64,000 nucleotides of DNA from Marvania coccoides (taxonomy: Eukaryota > Chlorophyta > Trebouxiophyceae > Chlorellales > Chlorellaceae), in assembly GCA_963854735.1 (NCBI GenBank), contig OY978098.1, forward strand, positions 2,554,001 to 2,618,000. The letters are read 5' to 3'. This document shows positions 18,301 through 29,366 of the stretch, piece by piece. Each line of letters starts with the position of its first letter. Position 1 is the first letter of the stretch. A program made the translations under genes and the position numbers. Below the pieces are notes generated by a model. It made no database searches. It saw only the letters and a list, made by a program, of their open reading frames with translations, and had not been told where the DNA came from.

Positions 18301-20344
18301 GTTTCCGACCCCAAGGCCACCAAGTACACGCTTGAGTATTACCTGGGGCTGGCAGAAGAGCTGGTGGCGCATGGCACGCACACCCTGGCCATCAAAGACA
18401 TGGCGGGACTGTGAGATTTCCCCTCATATTTCTCCTGCTTTCTACCCCCCATTCGATTTCATTCTTCTTACGTATCCCCATTGTATCTAACGAATCGAAT
18501 GCAGGTTGAAGCCCCGTGCCGCGACGCTCCTCGTCGGCGCCCTCCGCGAGCGCTTCCCGCACGTCCCCATCCACGTGCACACCCACGACACCGCAGGCAC
18601 GGGCGTGGCCACCCAGCTGGCCGCCGCTGCCGCCGGCGCCGACATGATCGACTGCTGCATCGACTCCATGAGCGGGACCACCTCTCAGCCGTCGATGGGC
18701 GCCATTGTGCACTCGCTGGCGGGCACGGAGCTGGATACTGGGATCGACCCCGCTGAGCTGCTGTCATTGATCGACTACTGGGACCTCACCAGGGCTGTCT
18801 ACTCGCCGTTTGAGTCCACGCTGCGATCGCCCTCCTCAGAGGTCTACTACCACGAGGTGAGAGCACACATTAGCTTTATCATTGCCTATATGATTGAGCG
18901 GTTCAACATTTTATACATTTTTTTGAAATTTGATAGCCGCTTTTAATATCAATGAAACGAGGCATTAAATACACGGTTTCTCCTCCTTTACAGATGCCCG
19001 GCGGCCAGTACACCAACCTCAAGTTCCAGGCGCAGAGCTTAGGCTTGGGCGAGGAGTGGCGGCGCGTCAAGGACGCTTACGCCGCTGCCAACCGCGCTCT
19101 GGGCGACATCGTCAAAGTGACCCCCTCCTCCAAGGTGGTGGGAGACCTGGCGCAGTTCATGGTGTCCAGCAACATCAAGGACGAGCACGAGCTGGTGGAA
19201 AAGGCGGAGTCGCTCAACCTTCCGTCCAGCGTTATCGAATTTTTGCAGGGATTCATCGGTCACCCAGCAGGCAAGCAAAATAACAATAACAAAAACGATT
19301 TTAGCTGTTTTTAGCTAATTAGCTGCTTATGCTAATTTGTATTTAAATCATTAGCTGCATGAAAAATATTATATTTTTTAACAACTGAACACCATTTTTT
19401 TCTTCCGCTTCGTTTCCAGGTGGTTTCCCCGAGCCGCTGCGCTCTCGTGTGGTGAAAGACCGACCGGTGGTCGTCGGCCGCCCTGGCGCATCACTGCCTG
19501 ACGTCAGCCTGACCGACCTCAAGCTCAAGCTGCGGGAGAAGCACGAGGGCTTCAAGCCCACCCTCCAGGACGTTCTTTCTTCCTCCATGTACCCCAAGGT
19601 GTTTGACGAGTACCGCAAGTTCGTGGATGAGTTCTCACACTACGTGGAGGCGCTGCCCACCCGCGCGTTCCTGGCGCCGCTAGATGTTGACGAAGACATC
19701 GACGTGCAGCTGGCTAAGGTGAGGAAGTAACAAAAATTAAAGATTTTTATTATTGGTATTAATAATTCCAAAGATTGCCTGAAATAGCTGCGTGTTTTAT
19801 TCTGGGGCACCTGAAATTATGATCATGTGAAGCAACTGATTTGATTAATCTGCATCTTCACTCACCCCCTTTCCTTTTTTTTTTCGAAACACAGGGAAAC
19901 GTGGTCAACATCAAGTACAAGGCCAAGGGAGAGCTGCAGCCCAACGGCACGCGGGAGGTCTTCTTCGAGGCCAACGGCATCCCCCGAGTGGTGGAGGTAC
20001 GGGACCGTCTCGCCTCCAGCGCCGCTGGAAAGCGCGCCATTCGCGACAAGGCTGACACCGATGACATAGGGTCAGTGCCAGCGCCCATGTCGGGAGAGGT
20101 CATTGAGGTGAAGGCAACGCCTGGCGCCAAGGTTGTCGCTGGGCAGCCGTTGGTGGTGCTGTCCGCCATGAAAATGGAGACCAGTGTAGCCGCGCCGTGC
20201 TCTGGCACTGTGCGCCACGTGGCGGTAATGAAAGGTGACCAGATGGACACTGGAGACCTGCTGGTGCAGATCGATGCCAGCGAGGCGGCAGCGCCTGCCG
20301 GCGAAAATGTCAGCGGGGCACCCAAAGCCGTGGCTACCGTGTGA
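15316..20344 (+). CDS. PYC: Pyruvate carboxylase, 10 exons
   Basis: Exons 15316-15519, 15708-15979, 16053-16692, 16859-17618, 17760-18095, 18245-18410, 18505-18856, 18994-19270, 19420-19718 and 19895-20344 give 1251 residues, in frame throughout. The enzyme carboxylates pyruvate to oxaloacetate with biotin and ATP. Domains in order: a basic presequence-like N-terminus (about 1-70, likely mitochondrial), biotin carboxylase ([30 protein letters not shown]), the carboxyltransferase barrel ([19 protein letters not shown]), the PYC_OADA region, and the biotinyl domain with AMKMET, whose Lys is residue 1195. Length fits the 1150-1250 of the family. Intron 8 starts with GC (GCAAGC at 19271). Intron 3 carries a 14-G run and intron 4 a short tandem duplication. 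Confidence 0.97.
16708..16721 (+). repeat. Poly-G run in pyruvate carboxylase intron 3
   Basis: Fourteen consecutive G inside the intron between exons 3 and 4. Confidence 0.9.
17683..17723 (+). repeat. Short direct repeat in pyruvate carboxylase intron 4
   Basis: TTACATCAATTAGTTCAA occurs twice about 23 bases apart, a recent tandem duplication inside the intron. Confidence 0.8.
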
Positions 20345-20936
20345 TATCACGACAAGAAAATAGATTGATATATAGGGCGTTGGTTGCATGTTTCACACGC
20401 CAATATAAAAATACAAATAATGATATCGTTAGCTCATGCCAGTAGAAACTTATGAACCTCGTGAGATATTCCTTCTTGATGCGTTCATTCACTTATTTGA
20501 GAAGATCAACTTCGCTTGTTAACCCCCCACCCTTCCTCTCTTTTTCTCCCTGCTTTTTGATGCTCTCCAGCTTGCTATCGTGTTTTTTTCCCCATTTGTT
20601 TATCCCATCAATACTCTTTCTTGTAAGGCCAACATTAACGTTCTTCGAAGAATCTGCAACTGTGTGGACCCGGAGACTACAGTACCCGAGAAAAATAGAG
20701 TGCAAAAGAGTATTTCTTCAATGCTCGGACACCACCAGTTAAGTAGATTTAGGTTCCAACTACGTGGGTTCCCCAGGATTTTTTCGCGGGTACTTTTCGG
20801 GAATTTTTGAAGTGCTCGACAGGCTGAAAAATTCAGCGCTGAGATATGAGCAATGAAAAGTTCGACCCCAGAGTTGAAGGGGATGCAGAGAAGCGTGCGA
20901 GAAAATTGAAAGAGAGCGTATTCCAGCGCTCGGACC
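20345..20936. other. Intergenic, no gene seen
   Basis: 3' flanks of pyruvate carboxylase and of the converging phage-type gene. Open frames here are not supported by any family or start context. Confidence 0.5.
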
Positions 20937-21322
20937 TCATCGGTGCGGCTCAAATTCTGGCGGCAGCTGGCAGTTTGGCGGCGCGCCTTGAAACATGGGG
21001 CCAATTTGGTGGGGCTGGTATCCAGCGAGGCCGCACCCAATCGCGTTAACCTTGAACTGCGCTTCAGAGCGTGCAGCGGCGTGGCGCAGGAATTGCTCAA
21101 CGTGGCAGCGAACTGCAGACAGCGGCAGCGTTTGGATGCTTGCGTCTTTGGTGGGAATGGCGTAGCTATATTCTGCTGGCCCACCTCCTTGGCCGTAAAT
21201 CGCGCCGTGATGCTGCAAGGCCTCTCGCACTGCGCCCCATGTTGCCCGGCGAGGTTGGAGCCAAACACAAACACAAGGCCATTTTTACTGTACAAGTGCT
21301 CATGTGTGTGGCCCTCCTCCAA
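20937..21322 (-). pseudogene. Phage-type A1S_2505-family gene with a 1-base frameshift
   Basis: The frame opens at ATG 21322 and reads the family's N-terminal motif (VFVFGSNLAGQHG). It then leaves register at a four-base run at 21235-21238. The rest of the domain continues in a second frame to the stop at 20937: GAIYGQGGG, YAIPTKD and IGCGLAGY, then the NCQLP tail. Together they cover about 129 residues, the normal size of this small phage/bacterial protein annotated as A1S_2505-family phage non-structural protein, whose biochemical role I do not know. No spliceosomal intron could remove the shift. It is either a decayed gene or a real gene with a base missing from the assembled G run. Conserved motifs on both sides of the break suggest it is recent. 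Transfer from a virus or bacterium is likely. Confidence 0.75.
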
Positions 21323-21996
21323 AGTGCCTCATAGATTTACTCTCCTCCCTTTTCTTTGTATATTAATGGCGCAAAAATGCGTTTTACAAATAATAAAATA
21401 ATATTTGAAATATGGAAATTAAAATACAAATTTCTCAACATGTGAAGCCTGCTGTGTAATGCAGTTCATTCGGCCTGGACAACGAGAAATAATTTTGAAA
21501 TACTTGCAGGTTTTTTCCATGGGCCGTTCTGCTGGCAACAGTATTATGTGAAATTAATTATTTTGCTCATGTTTCTCCCTTTCACTCTTCAGCAGCAGTC
21601 AGCCGCATATTTCACTCTGACAACAGAGAGTAAGCCTGCATGCGGCCCCAATACGAGAGTGCCCGTAGTTGCAGGCTTGCACGTTAGAGAGCTGCGAACG
21701 CCACGCCTATGTCTCTTCCACATTATGCCGGTTCTGCTCAAATGATTCTCGTGATGACAGCGTGTTAAAAAACTGAGATTAACAAACCGGGATTGTTTGG
21801 AAATGATGAATGAATAAAGCCACTTAGTATTGGCAAGATAAACAGGAATCGTTGGATACGTTCATTGATCGAAAATGACAAAATTGGGGGCCGCTCCCGT
21901 CCAAAAAATTAACCTGAACTCCAGGCCAGGAGGAGAGGGAGGACTGACAAAGAAATGAAAGTAAAAACACGATAAAAAAAAAAACGGGGTGAAAAA
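21323..21996. other. Intergenic, no gene seen
   Basis: AT-rich region between two minus-strand genes; no coding pattern or element recognised. Confidence 0.5.
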
Positions 21997-22575
21997 TCAT
22001 TGACGCAGCACCAGCCGGGCGAGTTTGATGGCCGCTTCCTGATCTTTGACGCCCACGTACACCATTTCATCTCCAGACGCCTCTTGAACCTTCACGCACG
22101 GCCCCCGCTTGCATTGGTCGAGGCATTTGCAGGGTTTCACGTCAATGCGGCCCTCCAACGCTGCAGGCGACTGCTGCAGCGCCGCCAGCACGCGGTCGGA
22201 GCTGCGCTTCTTGCACGCCTTGCCTTGGCACACAGACACAACGGGGGCGGGCGCTGGCCTGGTGATCGTTGGCGGTGAAAAATTTGGCCGGCGGTCTTCA
22301 TCGCTGACGCTGCTGGTGCTGCTTGAACTGCTGATGTTGCTGCCCTGCAGGTTTATGGTTTTTGTGGAAGGCCTGGGCGCCGTAGATAGCTGCAAATCGT
22401 AGGTGGCAATCGGACTCGCTGCCTCAAGGGCCGACAACGTCTCTTCGATAGCCGCTGCCTGCTCGCGGATCCTGGTCTGTCGCCGTATCTTTGTGCTGCC
22501 TGCTTGACAAACCACGGGACGACGCTGGGTGGTGGTTTGCGGGTTGTAATCCCGCGGACCACAAATAATCTTCAT
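21997..22575 (-). CDS. [2Fe-2S] thioredoxin-like ferredoxin domain protein
   Basis: A single exon gives 192 residues from ATG 22575. The C-terminal 80 residues match the thioredoxin-like 2Fe-2S ferredoxin fold. The motif VSVCQGKACKKRSSDRV puts Cys at 116 and 121, and KPCKCLDQCKRGPC adds Cys at 149, 151, 155 and 160, followed by a YVGV strand and a final helix (EAAIKLA). Such domains bind a 2Fe-2S cluster and occur free or in the NuoE/HoxE subunits. The first 110 residues are Ser/Thr/Arg-rich with no fold visible; the opening could be a plastid transit peptide. The frame is open up to 22833, so an earlier start cannot be excluded, though that part reads like chance sequence. Confidence 0.75.
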   Translation of the reverse strand: MKIICGPRDYNPQTTTQRRPVVCQAGSTKIRRQTRIREQAAAIEETLSALEAASPIATYDLQLSTAPRPSTKTINLQGSNISSSSSTSSVSDEDRRPNFSPPTITRPAPAPVVSVCQGKACKKRSSDRVLAALQQSPAALEGRIDVKPCKCLDQCKRGPCVKVQEASGDEMVYVGVKDQEAAIKLARLVLRQ

Positions 22576-23626
22576 TCTTTCGCTAAACCGGCGCCGAACC
22601 GGCGCCCAAAGAGCAAGACCAAGAGTTATGCGAGGGCAGTGTTTAATATTATTTTTGAATTTGGAGAACCTCTCGGACACGCGCTTTTCCACTTTTCCAA
22701 AAAGAAGGAGACCCGTGCCAGCTAGGAACGAAGAAGAAACAACAACCCAATGTAGCTTGAAAGCATTATCTTCTTTTTGCCTGTCTGCATGGAAACCATC
22801 GCGCTGAGTGTCTTCCATCGGCAAGCTTCTCAACTTCCGAAGAATAAACCTTTGTTGACTTCGGAGGATTTTTTACTGTGTTTATTTTTATTGTATATCA
22901 ATCATCATGATGAAGAGAGGCAAAGAAGCCCATCATGGCATTATTTAACTGGGAAAGGCACCCAGACAGCACTTTTTAAGAAGCAAATTTGAAAGGATGG
23001 AGTTAGGCCAACACGACCAATTCATCATACGTCATGGGAAATCCAGCAATATTATTTCTCTGCAGCCACAGTGTTGAAGCGCAACCTGATTATTTTAGCG
23101 TTTGTTGAATCTTATAAGAGAAATTAAATAATCAAAAATTTTAGGATGCAGCGGACGTGCCGCTGCCTGTTACTTTCCTACTCTTACAAATGTGAGTTTA
23201 TCCGCCCGATTAGCTGCGACATTTCCATCACGCACAGCCGTTATTTCATTTATTCCAGCAGCAAAGGAATGAAATAGTCCCCCCCGGGGCCCCCCCCCTT
23301 TTGACCAAGCTACCAAATTCCCCCCTGGGGACTCTTTGTTTTTCAATAACAAGACGACCTTAATTATCCTCGGAGTATATTTGGGCATATGAAAAAAAGC
23401 AGCTGCCTTCTGCTTTGAATCTACCACACCAAAGATGAGCGTGGGGTTGGCGTGCGCAGTAGCAGTCAGAATGACGATCAAAAAGATGACGACCTTCTGC
23501 CTATTTTGGGGGATAAGGAAGTAGCCACATGCCCAGTCCAAACATTTTATTTAATTAATCAACATCCAATTCGACAGCCGCCGCCAAATGATCCTAAATA
23601 TCGCCGATCGCACACCCCAAGTAATT
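22576..23626. other. Intergenic, divergent promoters
   Basis: Lies between the ferredoxin-like gene and the TTL-like gene, which are divergent. A C- and G-run palindromic patch sits at about 23278-23302. A minus-strand frame at 23170-23541 resembles a signal peptide, but the only ATG falls after that segment. Confidence 0.45.
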
Positions 23627-25637
23627 ATGGGGCCGTGCTTTATTTTTTCAGTGCTACTGGCGCTCTGTACGCTCTGCACAGTGAGCTCGGCAGAGCCTCT
23701 GCGGGTCTGGTTAGACGACGTGAGTGCGAGCAGCCTGATGCTCAGATTACATGCCTTCTGGTATCATTCAGATACTGACATTTTTTATTTTTTTTTCCAC
23801 GCCAATGGCAGTTTGTATTTCGTGGCGGTGAAACCAACTTGCTGCAGCATGTGATCAACGGCAGCAATGGCGCCATGACGCTGGCAGGCCGCACCAAAGT
23901 GCGGATGTTCCAGCCCAAGGGCCACAAGATGCTACACAAGCACGACCTTCTGTGGACCGGCCGAAAGGCGAGCTTCTGACATTTCACTTTTTATTTTTTG
24001 AAAAATCCGCTGCCGCCACTCATTCCAACCTTCTAAACCTTTTTTCTTCCCAATCACCATTGCAGACGTGCTATGCCGCGTTCAAAGAGAACTCCATCGC
24101 GATTAACAACGTCATCAGCTGCACCCCAGGCACGGAAGGCATCACAGGCAAGGCATCGCTGGTGGCGGCCCTGCACGACGCCTTTGGCTCCGCTGCCGCC
24201 GCCTCCATCATGCCCGTAGCCTTCCTTCTGCCCTCCCAATACGGGGAATTCGCCGCGTATGTGCGAAAAACGGCCGCCAGCGGCGTGTGGGCTTTGAAAG
24301 AGGATGCTCACAGAGGCACCGGCGTTGCCGCCGCCCCAGGGCGCCTAGCCCTGCGGCGGGCGCTGGAAACGGTGCATCCCAAGCGTGGGAAGGCGCGCCG
24401 CCGGTTCGTCATGGCGCAGCGCTTCGTGGACGACCAGTATCTCATCGGCGGGCGGCCTTTTGTGATGCGGTTGTGGGCGGTGCTGGCAGGTGGGGCCCCC
24501 GTGATGCGTGGATACCTCTACCAGGGCGGAATTATGGTGTTCGGAGAGCAAATGAAGGCGCAGGCTACGAACGCAGCCAACGAGACTGCGGCTGAGGCGC
24601 AAGACCGGGCGGAAGCGCTCATTGTTAACCTATTTCAACAGAATCGCAGTGCCACGGTGGACCCCTGGCGGGTGTCGGACCTGCAGAGCCACCTGCATGA
24701 AACCACGGGAAGCGAGGCCGCATTCGAGCAGCTGTGGGGCGTCATGGAGCGTTCCACAGCAGCGGCAATGGCAGCGGCGGTGCCAGCAGTGCGGCGGGCG
24801 GTCACTCGCGCCCGACTGCCGCGCTACCAAGGCGGAAACGTGGAGTTGTTGGGGATGGACTTTGTGGTTGACACCTCGCTGCGGCCGTGGTTAGTGGAGG
24901 TCAATTACCTTCCATCGATGGCTCGCAAAGTCATCAACTGCGTGATGCCGCAGCGGGAAGGGGGCGACGTCGCACCAGCCTCTGCTACGGGAGTCAAGGT
25001 TTCTGGCGTCGAAATATGCCGTGAAAATCCCATGGATCTCGAAAAAGAGGCGGTGTTGGCTGCTTATTTGAAGACAATGGCAGCGAGGAGGACGGGGCTG
25101 GAGGAACGAGCTGCCGCTGCGGAAATAGCCATCCAAGATCGCAGTCAGGGCTGCAAAGTGCGAGAGGACGCGCTGCGGCAGGTGCTGGATGCCGAGATTG
25201 AGTGGGAGACGGCAGCGGAGCATGGCTTTTCGGACCTCACGCCGATGGTCTACAGGGCGTTGCAGTGCCTGGCAGGCGAGTTTGCCGCGTGTGAGGATGT
25301 GTTGCCTGTGCCTGTGCAAGAAACAATTACAGAGGCGTCGCTGTGGGACCGGGCAGCAGTGGTGGCTGAGTGGGCGGTAGCTCAAGTGAGGAGGGCGGTG
25401 CTGGCGGTGGAGTTTCTTTTGAGCGGCCGCCGCTCCGCCAAGGCGGCGGCGTGGACAAAGCAGCGGGAGCTTGAGATGACGCCGACTGACAAGCTGGTGG
25501 CGACCTGGCTAGACTTGCCGACCAGCGAGAGGCCAAAGGATGCGGCTGCCGTGCTGGAGAAGATGTGCGCCGTTGAGGAAGAGATCAGAAAAAAGGTGAA
25601 AGAAGAGAAGGCAGCGGCGCAGCACACTGAGTTGTAA
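23627..25637 (+). CDS. Tubulin-tyrosine-ligase-like (ATP-grasp) protein with signal peptide, 3 exons
   Basis: Exons 23627-23719, 23812-23967 and 24066-25637 give 606 residues, all phase 0. Intron 2 has a GC donor (GCGAGC). TTL-family motifs are in order: WALKEDAHRGTGV (nucleotide-binding loop), FVMAQRFVDDQYLIGGRPF with the following MRLW strand, and VELLGMDFVVDTSLRPWLVE then VNYLPSM (metal- and ATP-binding end of the ATP-grasp fold). TTL-like enzymes ligate amino acids such as Tyr, Glu or Gly to tubulin or other proteins. The N-terminus is a clean signal peptide (CFIFSVLLALCTLCTVSSA), which would place it in the ER or outside, away from cytosolic tubulin. The last 180 residues are Ala/Glu-rich and helical. 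Substrate unknown. An upstream in-frame ATG at 23588 would only lengthen the leader. Confidence 0.85.
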
Positions 25638-26210
25638 TGCTTCTATTCCGTGTGGCGGCGGCAGGCTCCTGGCTTCATTGCCAGGACCAAAGCTTGCCTC
25701 TCCGCTGTGTGGCCTTTGTTGCCGTCTCTGTGAGGAGTCTAAACTCTCATTATTTGTGTATTTATAGTAAACTGATAGTATTCAACAGAAGTAAGAAAAC
25801 TTTCAAAACTGGGCTTGCCTATAGAGAGAGAGCTTGCAGCCAAGCGGTGAGCACTGCTCACAGCTGCAGCAGCTGCAGCCGCTTTTTCGTATGCGTTCCG
25901 TTCATCACGCTTGAGAACGAGATTTATAGTAGAAAGCTATTGGCGCTTTACATAATAAATAAGCTGGATAAAATGTAGTTCTTGAGCATTTAAATAAGGG
26001 AGTATTTGTTTTTAGCGATGTAGAGGGTCTTGACGGCCGAACCAACTGGGGGCTTGCGAAGAAAAAAGCAATTATTTGATTCAAATGAAGGGCTTTGGAA
26101 ACTAAGAGTATCTAGGGAATCAAATAAAAATACAAGGAATCGGAAATTTGGTTAATAGCAGTTTGAAATACCATTTTCACATGCCCAGTACCATGAATGC
26201 GTAGGTAAAT
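25638..26210. other. Convergent intergenic region
   Basis: 3' flanks of the TTL-like gene and the acidic GPI-type gene. AATAAAT near 25954 may be a poly(A) signal. A 17-base string at 25664-25680 recurs at 61792-61808. Confidence 0.45.
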
Positions 26211-27376
26211 TCAGCGGTACAGGGGGAAGCCAATGGCGACAAGACCAGCCAAGATGAGCGCAGGGATGCCCACCGTGGCGGAGCCAGAGGGAGCGGGAGC
26301 GGGGGCGGGGGCCGGGGTGGCGGCGGTGAATTCGTCATTCAGGTACTCCTCGAAGTCGGCAATGGTCGTGAATTTAGGGAAGCACACCGACGAGGTTCCA
26401 GCAGAGCTCTCCGCCTCCTCCGCAAAGAGACGACGTGTCGCACCGGCTTCGCTTTCGGCTTCGGGCGCGCCGGCTTCATTTTCGGCTTCGCCGGCAGCTT
26501 CGGGCGCGCTGGCGGATTCAGCGGGGCTCTCGCCCTCCTCGTCGTCGCTGTCTTCAGAGGGGCCTGGCGCGGGCGCAAAGGCGTCTTCATCGTCCGACTC
26601 CTCAGCTGACAGAATACCAAGTATTGGGGGTTGAGATGCACGTATTAGAGGAAAACTAATACCAAGGGCTATTGTTATCTGAGGGGATTAAGTCAAAGAA
26701 GACGATGGTCACAATGAGTTGTTTACCTGCTTCGGGGGAGGGCGCAGCATCCGGAGATCCAGCCTCCGGTTCGCTTTCAGGCGCAGAATCTGGGGACCCA
26801 GCCTCTGCTTCGCTCTCACTCTCTACAACAACAGCATCAAAGATAAATTTTCAGCAATCGAGAACGAAGCAGAACTCTTAGAAGAGAATCACGAGTAAAA
26901 AAGTTGCTTACCGCCAGCCTCGCTGCCGCCCTCCACCTCAAACAGCTCGCAATGCTCGACATACTCTTCCCACTCCTCAGCAAGCACCTGCAAGCAGACA
27001 TGGCGAAATGAGAGTGAGGTGGAGAAGAAAGCGTCTGGGAAAAAAGAGGAAGAGGCAATTATGAAGAAGAAGCGCATCGATGGCTGCCTCAGTTCAGGGG
27101 CACGGACGACGACGTTACTTTGAAGCGGCTCACCTTGAAGCAGCTTGTGATGTTGGCCTGAGGAGGGCACTGACTAACGGAAACAGCTGTCACTGCCGTC
27201 TCGAGGATCTCCTCGCAGGCGGGGTTGATGGCAGTGTAGTTGGCCCAGATCCTCTCCAAACGACCGGCGCAGTCGTGCGGCACATCTGTCCCATTTTCAG
27301 CCGCCCGCACTGGTGCCGAGAAGGAGAGGACGACCACGATGGCAATCAAGCCAAGAAAGGCACGCGGGAAGCTCAT
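26211..27376 (-). CDS. Secreted acidic protein, probably GPI-anchored, 4 exons
   Basis: Exons 27376-27134, 26987-26912, 26822-26727 and 26605-26211 give 269 residues in frame. A signal peptide (FLGLIAIVVVLSFSAPVRA) opens it. Residues about 27-105 are a small Cys-containing region (HDCAGRLERIW, NPACEEIL, SQCPP, TSCFK, VEHCELFE). A long Glu/Ser/Ala/Pro stretch follows with near-repeats such as SEAEAGSPDSAP and SEPEAGSPDAAP. After a second short conserved-looking segment and a Pro-Ala run, the protein ends with a small-residue site (PSGSAT) and a hydrophobic tail (ALILAGLVAIGFPLY), the layout of a GPI-attachment signal. I recognise no family. A mucin-like cell-surface or wall protein is inferred. 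Confidence 0.75.
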
Positions 27377-27595
27377 TTTGAGAAAATCCGTGATGGATTG
27401 ATGCAGAAATAATATGACGATTTCAATTATATGTAGCAAAGGAGTGATCGTTGATTCTTTGGGGGGGGTTCAGCTGCCGGCCATCGTTCGTTCGTACTGC
27501 GCACGCCAATAGTACTGCGCACGCCAATATTGGGCGCAATCTTTACATCTTCAAGAAAAAGAAAAAGAAAAAACCCTGCAATGTACAGTCTATTT

Positions 27596-27646
27596 GGTGG
27601 TGGGATGGGGTGGGGGGGTGGGGGGGGGGGTGGGGGGGGGGGGAGG
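27596..27646 (+). repeat. G-rich low-complexity tract
   Basis: G runs of 4 to 11 separated by single T or A, in the 335-base intergenic stretch 27377-27711. It could fold as a G-quadruplex. Nothing else was seen in this spacer. Confidence 0.85.
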
Positions 27647-27711
27647 ATGTTTACGCCTGCCGCAGCAGCACAGCATCCGTACTGTAAACAGAATCCCAAG
27701 AGATAGAAATC

Positions 27712-29009
27712 CTACTCAAATATAAAGGGCAGCGTGATTTCTGTATTTTCGCAAGCCAACGGCCACTCGGCAGCGAACAGGTGGTCGCAGATACACCCCA
27801 GCACATCCAGTCGCGCTTCATCTGGATCTGTGCACCCCTGCGGCCGCATAATCACCGTGTTTGTCAAAAATTCCAGACCCTCTGTCCTGCCGCTTGCTCC
27901 CCCCGCAGTAAGCCGCACCGTCGCAGTGCCCACCGCTGGCGGCAGCTCAGCGAGCGCCTCGTACAGAGGGCCCAGCGCAGCGTTCAGCGCAGGGGTGGCG
28001 ACCTCCTCGGTGAGGGTGCCCGAAAAGAAAGGCGTGGGGCTGGTGAACCAGCCGTGCAGCACTCTGCAAGGCGTTAAGTTGGGAAAGAAAATGAAGGGTT
28101 GGAGAAAAAGTTGTATTATTTGCATTTTATTAATTTGAAGAAAAAAAACGCACGTTCAAACCATATAAAACTAAAAAGAACTATTGATGAACTATCTACT
28201 CACATTCTTCCCTGCCGGGGGTCTCTCGGGCCCTCCACAACACGCACGCCGTGTGGTAACCGCGGGTCAAACGCCGTCAGCCGCCCAAACCGCGGCTCCA
28301 CCAGCGTGGTCAGCTGCGGCGTCTCCAATCCTTTTGCCGGATCAAAATCGCGCCAATACTCCAAAATTTGAGGGCTCAACAGCATGGTCTCCCCGCCAGT
28401 AAAGCTGCGGGCCTCCCAGTCGGTCAGACTTAGCACGAAAGCCCAGGGGCCATGCGGCGAGTCGGTATGGAGCTCCTGCCTGCAGCCGTCAACGTAGTAA
28501 GAGAGCCAGACCGGAGAGATACCTCTGCACCCCAACACGCGCTCTCCATACTCAGTGAGCGCGTCCTCCAGGCGGTCATAGAGGTCTGCGGGGAAGAACG
28601 AATCGGCGGGCGTGCGTAGCAACGTGTATTGCCCAGGGACGTGCCAATAATCCCATACGAAACGATCTGAGGTAGTTTTGAGGGGGTTTGCAAAGCGCTG
28701 GTCAAAGTGGGCGCGTAGATCGGTCACCAGGGAAGAGTAAGAGGAGCTTTCGGCCTCAGCATTGGTACTTGGGAGGGAAAAGGGGTCGTTGCATACCAAA
28801 ATGTGCTCAGGGTCAGGGATGTCGATGGGTATTTCGGGTTCTGCTTCTGCTTGAGCACGCGGCCGTTGTTGATTAAAATGAGACGCGGAAAATAATGAGG
28901 GGCGTGAATTTTTAAAAAAACGATTTTTGTGATGTTTAGTAGTTTCGGTGGCGAATCCGGCAGCGTGAATCGACGTGGTAGGCTGGCGTTGCGACCCAAT
29001 AATAAACAT
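27712..29009 (-). CDS. 2-oxoglutarate/Fe(II)-dependent oxygenase-like protein, 2 exons
   Basis: Exons 29009-28204 and 28063-27712 give 385 residues. The Fe(II)- and 2OG-binding residues of the double-stranded beta-helix are visible: His181 and Asp183 in QELHTDSPHGPWAF, His253 in DPRLPHGVRVVEG, and a following Arg256 that could bind 2OG. Between them lie LSLTDW and FTGGETMLL, as in prolyl-4-hydroxylase-like oxygenases. The intron falls just after the last motif (DPRQGR), and exon 2 supplies a strand (VLHGWFTSP) and a C-terminal region. The N-terminus (about 60 residues, basic and Ser-rich) may be an organelle presequence. The substrate cannot be told. ATG 29009 is the only start in the open upstream frame. 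Confidence 0.75.
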
Positions 29010-29366
29010 GTTAATAAAAAAAAATAAAAAAATAAAGACAACCAAAATAGATTGAATTTGTGTTGGCAAAATTTGACTGCCCCGCAGAAGCTGTCAGTCC
29101 CTTTTTCAAAGGCTGAGATCTGGACAGTGTAACTCCACCCCATGGTGTCTTTAGCACTGCACAAAGCCATGCTGGGCCTCCAGCACCTCCCCCAAATCCA
29201 TCATTTGTTTAAGCAGGGAGCAGTCCAAAACTTCCTTACAAATTGCTCTCAAACTCAGCAAACAAAATCCATACAAATGTACGACACAAATGGAAGACAA
29301 GACACTGCCGGAAGCAAATCTCTTTTCACAGCCCGCAATTACCTCCCAGCAAGCGCTATAATACTT
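29010..29366. other. Intergenic, no gene seen
   Basis: Between two minus-strand genes; no coding pattern. Confidence 0.5.

Noticed and set aside
20600..20936. Continuation of the first frame of the phage-type gene
   Set aside because: Past the frameshift the first frame encodes no family motif; the conserved domain continues in the other frame and stops at 20937.
23170..23541. Minus-strand frame with a signal-peptide-like segment
   Set aside because: No ATG precedes the hydrophobic part, and the rest runs through a C/G homopolymer patch with no recognisable domain.
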